Assembly: GCF_016862095.1 (NCBI RefSeq)
Contig: NZ_BOMH01000016.1
Location: 220,752-284,751, forward strand
Direction: 5' to 3'
Length of the DNA stretch: 64,000 nt
DNA from: Actinoplanes cyaneus
GTDB lineage: Bacteria; Actinomycetota; Actinomycetes; Mycobacteriales; Micromonosporaceae
The notes under the pieces: model-generated
Told to the model about the DNA's origin: nothing
The model's database searches: none
The model's input: only the letters and a program-made list of their open reading frames with translations
Shown here: positions 60,073 to 64,000 of the stretch, piece by piece
Numbering within the stretch: position 1 is the first letter of the stretch
Layout of the letters: every line of letters starts with the position of its first letter
Position numbers and translations under genes: made by a program

Positions 60073-61368
60073 TTACAGCCGGTACAAATGCGCGAGCATC
60101 GATTGGTTCGCCTCCCAGCCGTCCGGGAACTTGACCGGCACGTTCAGGTGCATCGGCTCGGTCGACGGGTGCGCGTCGAGCAGCTCCGGGATGCCGGAAC
60201 GGGCCACCACCACGCACGCGTGCCGGTGCCGTGAGGTGAGCACGCAGAGCCGGCCGGACTCGAGGTGGAACGCGGTGGCGTCGCGCCGGCCGGAGAGCGG
60301 ATGCAGCACGACGGTCAGGTCATACTCCCGGCCCTGGAGCCGGTTCGCCGTGTCGACGGTGATGCCGGCCGCCTCCGGGGGCAGCAGCGCGCGGATCGCC
60401 GCGGCCTGGTCGCGGTGCGCGGCGCCGATCGCGATCCGGGACGGCGACAGCGTGCCCCGCCCCGCCTCGGACTCGGCGACCCCGCCCCTGGCCAGCGCCC
60501 GGGCGGCGAGCTGGGCGCAGGCCGTGGCGGCTTCCGCGTCGGTGCGCACGGTGAAGCGTGCGGGCAGCTCGTGCAGGCCCCAGCCGGTTTTCGCGGCGGT
60601 GTCCAGCACCTGGTCGAGCGGGGTCTCGGCGGGGCGCTCGAAGCGCAGCGTGCGGTCGCCCGGGCCGGTGCCGGAGCGGAAGCCGGTGAACGGATAGAAC
60701 GCCTCGGCGACCACCGGCGCGGCCGACGCGGGGAGCCGCCAGGACACCGGCAACCGGTGCACCGGGAGCTCCGGGTTGTGCCGGAGCAGCACCGCCACCG
60801 CGCTCTGCATCGGATCCCAGGACAGGCCGGTCCAGCGCTCCACCTCGACGGTGGAGAACGGGTCGAGCTGACCGGGGTCGCCGACGAACAGCGCCCGCTC
60901 GAACCGTGGCGCGACCCGCAGCAGCGCATCGGACCGCATCTGATAGGCCTCGTCGACGATCGCCCAGGGCCAGCTCCCCTCGGCGACGGTCGCCCACTTC
61001 GCCGCCGTGCCGATGGTGATCGCCGGCGAGCCGAGGTCGGGCACCTTCGCCGCGACGCGACAGGCCGGGTGTTCCTTCACCCGATCCGTCCGCTCGTAGT
61101 CGACGGCGGAGAGCCGGCCGACCGTCACCTCCGGCGAGCGCGTGCCGAGGCGCTCGATCAGGTCGTCGACCTGCTCATTGGTCTGCGCCACGATCATCAG
61201 TGGCTCGCCGGTCGCGGCCAGCTCGCCGGCCGCGCGCACCACCAGCGTCGACTTGCCGGCGCCGGGTGGCGAGTCGACGACGACGCCCCGATGCTGGCCG
61301 GAACGGAGATCGCCGAGCACGGCGGCGATCACGGTGGCGGCCTCCTCGGCCGGGCTGACCTCATTCAC
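60073..61368 (-). CDS. SF1-type (Dna2/AAA_11-like) helicase
   Basis: 431 residues, short for the family. Walker A GVVVDSPPGAGKSTLVV (residues about 28-44), Walker B WAIVDEAYQM, motif III ALFVGDPGQLDPF, motif IV/Va region VSWRLPASAAPVVAEAFYPF, motif V TVDTANRLQGREYDLTVV and motif VI VLTSRHRHACVVV. All helicase motifs are present but no nuclease domain, unlike the fused RecB-nuclease/helicase proteins of many actinobacteria. First gene of a three-gene reverse operon with Beta protein and Prim-Pol. A RecB-like nuclease lies in the convergent operon at 52.9 kb. Confidence 0.88.
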   Translation of the reverse strand: MNEVSPAEEAATVIAAVLGDLRSGQHRGVVVDSPPGAGKSTLVVRAAGELAATGEPLMIVAQTNEQVDDLIERLGTRSPEVTVGRLSAVDYERTDRVKEHPACRVAAKVPDLGSPAITIGTAAKWATVAEGSWPWAIVDEAYQMRSDALLRVAPRFERALFVGDPGQLDPFSTVEVERWTGLSWDPMQSAVAVLLRHNPELPVHRLPVSWRLPASAAPVVAEAFYPFTGFRSGTGPGDRTLRFERPAETPLDQVLDTAAKTGWGLHELPARFTVRTDAEAATACAQLAARALARGGVAESEAGRGTLSPSRIAIGAAHRDQAAAIRALLPPEAAGITVDTANRLQGREYDLTVVLHPLSGRRDATAFHLESGRLCVLTSRHRHACVVVARSGIPELLDAHPSTEPMHLNVPVKFPDGWEANQSMLAHLYRL

Positions 61369-61538
61369 CCGGGCACCGTAGCGCGGGCCCCCGACAGAAT
61401 CGTCGAGGCCGGTGCTGGTCTGCGGAAACTTCGGTACTCAACACCGGTCGTCCGCCCAGTTCGGGGCCTTTCCGGCGAAGATTCTCGGAGGCGCCCACAG
61501 GCTTCGCCCGACGTTTCGCAGGTACGCTTCCGCGCGTC

Positions 61539-61910
61539 ATGGATCATCGCGAATGGAGCTGGCCGGCTCCGAAGCTGGCGGCGTTGCGGCTCGGCCGGAG
61601 GCTGGCGGTGCTGGTCCCGGCCTCGCAGCCGCACCGCTGGTCGTTCGTGCACATCGTGCCCAGCGGCCGGTCCGCGGACGAGGCGGCCCTGCGTGCCGGC
61701 GCGGCGCGCAGCGATGCCGGCCGCAGCTTCCTGGTCACCCACTGGGAGTACGAGTCGGACCGGCTGGAGGGATACGACCAGGATCCCGCAGGCGTCCGGT
61801 TGCGGCACGCGGAGGCCGCGGACGAGTCCGAACTCCTCGCTGTGCTGCGGGATTGGCGCCTGCCGCCGGCCGGCTTCGACTACTCCTGGGACACCGTCGA
61901 GCCCGGCTGA
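61539..61910 (+). CDS. Hypothetical protein
   Basis: 123 residues from ATG 61539. WSWPAPKLAALRLGRRLAVL, WSFVHIVPSGRSADEAALRA and LPPAGFDYSWDTVEPG. No domain or membrane helix recognised; the codon use is normal for the genome. Divergent from the helicase operon. Confidence 0.6.
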   Translation: MDHREWSWPAPKLAALRLGRRLAVLVPASQPHRWSFVHIVPSGRSADEAALRAGAARSDAGRSFLVTHWEYESDRLEGYDQDPAGVRLRHAEAADESELLAVLRDWRLPPAGFDYSWDTVEPG

Positions 61911-61986
61911 CCGAGGTTGTCCACAGGCCCCTCCGTGATCTTGCCGACGGGGCTAGCGTGGGCGCCACGGCGAAGGGGGAAGGTCC

Positions 61987-62364
61987 ATGCTCGACGATCG
62001 TGAGCTGGGTGACGCGCAGGCGTGGCTCGACGAGTGGCGGTCCGGGTTCACGGAGAGAGCACGGTGGGCGCGTGCGCTGTCCGCCCGGCTGCCTCGCCTG
62101 TCCGGGACGGCGCGAAGCCCGGACGGGCTGGTCAGCGCCACCGTCGGGCCCGGCGGTGACCTGCTCGGGCTCGAGTTGGGCGAGGGTGTCCGGCGGCGGG
62201 CGGCGGCGGAGACCGCCCGGGAGATCGAGGTGACGGTGCGTGCTGCACGCGAGGCGCTGGCCGAGGCGGTGCGAGAGGCGACCGCGGAGACGGTCGGGGC
62301 GCAGTCGGCGACCGGGCGTGCGGTAGCGGCGGCATATGCGGCACAGGTGTCCGCCGCTGAATAG
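61987..62364 (+). CDS. YbaB/EbfC-like family protein, second copy
   Basis: 125 residues from ATG 61987 (AAGGGG upstream). LVSATVGPGGDLLGLELGEG, then AAETAREIEVTVRAAREALAEAVREATAETVG gives the YbaB strand-strand-long-helix pattern, related to the protein at 51.4 kb (shared GAxTxTGxAV segment: GAQSATGRAV here, GAETETGKAV there). Function unknown. Confidence 0.68.
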   Translation: MLDDRELGDAQAWLDEWRSGFTERARWARALSARLPRLSGTARSPDGLVSATVGPGGDLLGLELGEGVRRRAAAETAREIEVTVRAAREALAEAVREATAETVGAQSATGRAVAAAYAAQVSAAE

Positions 62365-63123
62365 GAATTGACGTCCGGCTCGGCCTGATTGCCGAAGGGA
62401 GTGGTCGTCGGCCGTCGCAGGAATTGTTGCCGGTGCGATCTGGACCGATACCAGTCTGAGGTGTTCCATTCGGTTGCTGATCCGCCGTTTCCATGATGTC
62501 CGGATCCGGCTGTCCGGCGGGAGGCTGCCCCGTCCCGTCAAGATCGGTGATCTGCGGTGGGCGTCGACACGTGGAGAGCGTTTGCCCGGAGTTTTTGATC
62601 AAAGAACAGATGTTCTGACGGGAATCCGACAGTGGGCTTGTCCCAAGTTGCGCAAACGCCCGGGGTTCACCCGGTTGCCACGAGGTGGCGACGCATGTGT
62701 GGATCTAGATGGAAGGCGGAAGCAAGGATCGGAAGAGATTTCTGTCCATCCGGTCCACCCTGCATCTTCACGCCGGATGATCAGCGTCAGTGCGGCATCG
62801 CAGGTCGCGGTCTATTTGATCGAGGCTCGTGAAGTGATGGTTGCTTCTCTGTCACCGGGCGGAAATAAGTTCAGTGTCCAATGACAGGCACGGGTAAAAG
62901 CGAAACCGGCTTGCAACTTGCGCGTGCGGTTCGCCGCGCAAGTTGCAGGTTTCGATTCTTCTCGGCTCGATGCCCCGTCGTGGTGGCCCGCCTTTGATCG
63001 GCATGCGCGATTTCATTCACGCTCGTTTTTATGATCTCGTTGCCGCCTCTTCCAGTCGATCATCGGAAGTGCAACTCTTCTAGCCAGCAGTGACGCCGGA
63101 ATCACGGACGGTGGTGGTGGAGA
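62365..63123. other. Long intergenic region of lower GC
   Basis: About 760 bases, visibly richer in A+T than the rest of the right half. A forward frame at 62474-62884 lacks a ribosome site and any family feature, so I do not call it. The strong hairpin at 62901-62954 is listed separately. Promoter for the gene at 63124 is expected in the last 150 bases. Confidence 0.5.
62901..62954. terminator. Long stem-loop in the 62-63 kb intergenic region
   Basis: CGAAACC (62901-62907) and TGCAACTTGCGCG (62912-62924) pair with CGCGCAAGTTGCA (62935-62947) and GGTTTCG (62948-62954); only a four-base bulge interrupts the 20-bp stem. A TTCTT follows. It may end a transcript or be a structured RNA; no gene ends nearby. 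Confidence 0.5.
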
Positions 63124-63792
63124 ATGCGTCCAGACGTTCTCGTCGGTCCCAGCGATTGGCTGGTCGAGCAGTTCGGCGACAGGATTGCCGACGAGCTGTG
63201 GACCCGGGTGCCCGAGGCGCTGAGCACGGCGATCGACCGTGAGGTGCACGCACACTCGGCCATGACTCAGACCGTGGAGCGCGTGCTGGGTAACCCACGC
63301 TGGGCACTGCCCTATGAGGAACTGGTCCTCTTCCTGGGCACGCTGCCGGGTGCCGAGATCATCAGTGTTCCGCGCTCGGTCTACCAGCTGGTTCTGATCA
63401 ACGGCCACATCGTGGTGCCGTGGTGCTACGGGCAGTCCGCGCGGCTGTCGATGGCCGACGCCGAGGTGGGCCGGTCGTTCGGGCGGCTCGCACGGGAGTT
63501 GCTCGGGCGGTTCGGGCCGCCGTGGCGCCGGTCGCCGGTGGAGTCGCCGCTCCCGCTGGACGCGGTCGACGAGCGGGAGGTCGCCAAGATCTGCGCGGCC
63601 ATCGCCCGCATCGAGCCGAAGCCCGAGGTGGTGATCGCGGGCTACGCCGGGGCGCCCAACCTCGGGCTTCTCCGGGCCTGCCTGGGCGAGGTCAAGTCCA
63701 CCGACAACGGCACCCTGAACTGGAGCCATCTCGACGATCTGCCGCTCCCGCCTCCGGTGATCCCGCGCCCCCGGCGGATGCAGTTCCCCTGA
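63124..63792 (+). CDS. Hypothetical protein
   Basis: 222 residues. VGPSDWLVEQFGDRIADELW, SVYQLVLINGHIVVPWCYGQ, ICAAIARIEPKPEVVIAGYAG and a Pro-rich end. The strand-rich middle with VLINGHIVVPW looks like a conserved actinobacterial domain I cannot name. GGTGGAG lies just before the ATG, closer than usual, so an upstream GTG near 63109 is an alternative start. No membrane helix. Confidence 0.65.
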   Translation: MRPDVLVGPSDWLVEQFGDRIADELWTRVPEALSTAIDREVHAHSAMTQTVERVLGNPRWALPYEELVLFLGTLPGAEIISVPRSVYQLVLINGHIVVPWCYGQSARLSMADAEVGRSFGRLARELLGRFGPPWRRSPVESPLPLDAVDEREVAKICAAIARIEPKPEVVIAGYAGAPNLGLLRACLGEVKSTDNGTLNWSHLDDLPLPPPVIPRPRRMQFP

Positions 63793-63864
63793 GCCTCCAG
63801 TTCCCGAGCCTCCAGTTCCTGAGCCTCCGATCCCTGAGCCTCCAGTTCCTGAGCCTCCGGGCTC
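63790..63864. repeat. Five 15-bp tandem repeats
   Basis: Units TGAGCCTCCAGTTCC at 63790, 63805 (first base C), 63820 (GATCCC ending), 63835 and 63850 (GGGCTC ending). The first unit overlaps the stop codon of the preceding gene. In the reverse frame they encode E-A-Q-E-L type pentapeptides. Confidence 0.85.
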
Positions 63865-63946
63865 TCGCAGACCTCCGCTGGCGGCGGGCCGGAGCCGCCC
63901 GGTGGACACCGCCCCCCGCCCTGGGCGGCGTCCACCGGCTCCGCCG

Positions 63947-64000
63947 TGGTCACGCCCGCGGATGCCATGGTCACGCCCGCGGATGCCATGGTCACGCCCG
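63947..64000. repeat. 21-bp tandem repeats at the window edge
   Basis: TGGTCACGCCCGCGGATGCC plus A, two full copies (63947-63967, 63968-63988) and a third cut by the edge. Read on the reverse strand the unit encodes MASAGVT heptapeptides, so a repeat-containing protein gene may start or continue beyond the window. Confidence 0.85.

Noticed and set aside
62474..62884. Forward frame of 136 residues in the 62-63 kb gap
   Set aside because: No ribosome site, irregular composition with many rare residue runs, no recognisable domain; region looks non-coding.
63642..63995. Reverse frame with MASAGVT and E-A-Q-E-L repeats
   Set aside because: Its second half is antisense to the gene at 63124; only the part right of 63793 could belong to a gene continuing outside the window, which cannot be judged.

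Overview
The window is a high-GC actinobacterial chromosome segment, most likely Actinoplanes or a close relative in Micromonosporaceae. The evidence is high GC with GTG/TTG starts, an ftsX/M23 peptidase/smpB/ssrA neighbourhood, an actinomycete-type integrative element, F420-type oxidoreductase, GAF-SpoIIE phosphatase and STAS genes, and a monoderm type IV pilus operon of the kind known from Actinoplanes zoospores. The genus assignment is inference; no rRNA is present.

Layout. 1-3.65 kb: 3' end of ftsX, a secreted M23 murein hydrolase, smpB, a membrane-anchored CBM2-like protein and the tmRNA gene (tag ANSKFDADQYALAA). 4.1-9.1 kb: an NAD(P)-dependent epimerase behind two palindromic operators, a large secreted M36 metalloprotease, a relic of a serine recombinase and a hicBA toxin-antitoxin pair. 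9.5-14.5 kb: proton-translocating transhydrogenase pntAB and an S9A oligopeptidase.

15.05-30.31 kb is an integrated actinomycete integrative and conjugative element (AICE) of about 15.2 kb in a tRNA-Ala(GGC) gene, bounded by a perfect 47-bp att duplication. Integrase and excisionase lie at the right end. They are preceded by a RepSA-like initiator, an SpdB-like DUF2637 protein, a TraB/FtsK translocase and a run of tiny, translationally coupled Zn-ribbon/HTH genes. The left third is less GC-rich and holds regulators and unexplained cargo: a double-XRE/DUF4145-like protein, a three-helix membrane protein, and an HD phosphohydrolase-XRE/TPR-flavoprotein cassette. The element carries its own look-alike of the tRNA terminator and an 18-bp arm-type repeat at both ends.

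30.4-34.1 kb is housekeeping: YqgE, MTA phosphorylase, a PLDc_N-type protein, a single-domain response regulator and an LLM-class oxidoreductase. 34.1-42.1 kb is a reverse-strand type IV pilus operon, pilB-T-C-A-D-M-N-O, with a FliA/WhiG-like promoter candidate ahead of pilB; no secretin gene is seen, as expected for a monoderm. 42.1-44.4 kb has a GlxA-type AraC regulator divergent from an MFS transporter.

45.3-51.3 kb contains parts of an FxSxx-COOH peptide-modification system: a 62-residue precursor ending FNSAL, a HExxH modification protein immediately downstream, and an NB-ARC/TPR protein whose P-loop Lys is replaced by Arg. No radical-SAM FxsB is present in the window. 52.8-61.4 kb holds two convergent DNA-processing operons: RecB-like nuclease plus unknown 476-aa protein, and SF1 helicase-Beta protein-Prim-Pol, with a GAF-SpoIIE phosphatase between. 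These are the best candidates for an undescribed system. Two intergenic deserts (44.4-45.0 and 55.3-55.9 kb) each carry a long perfect palindrome whose arms differ by fully compensatory changes, and a second dispersed repeat links 33.0 and 55.9 kb.
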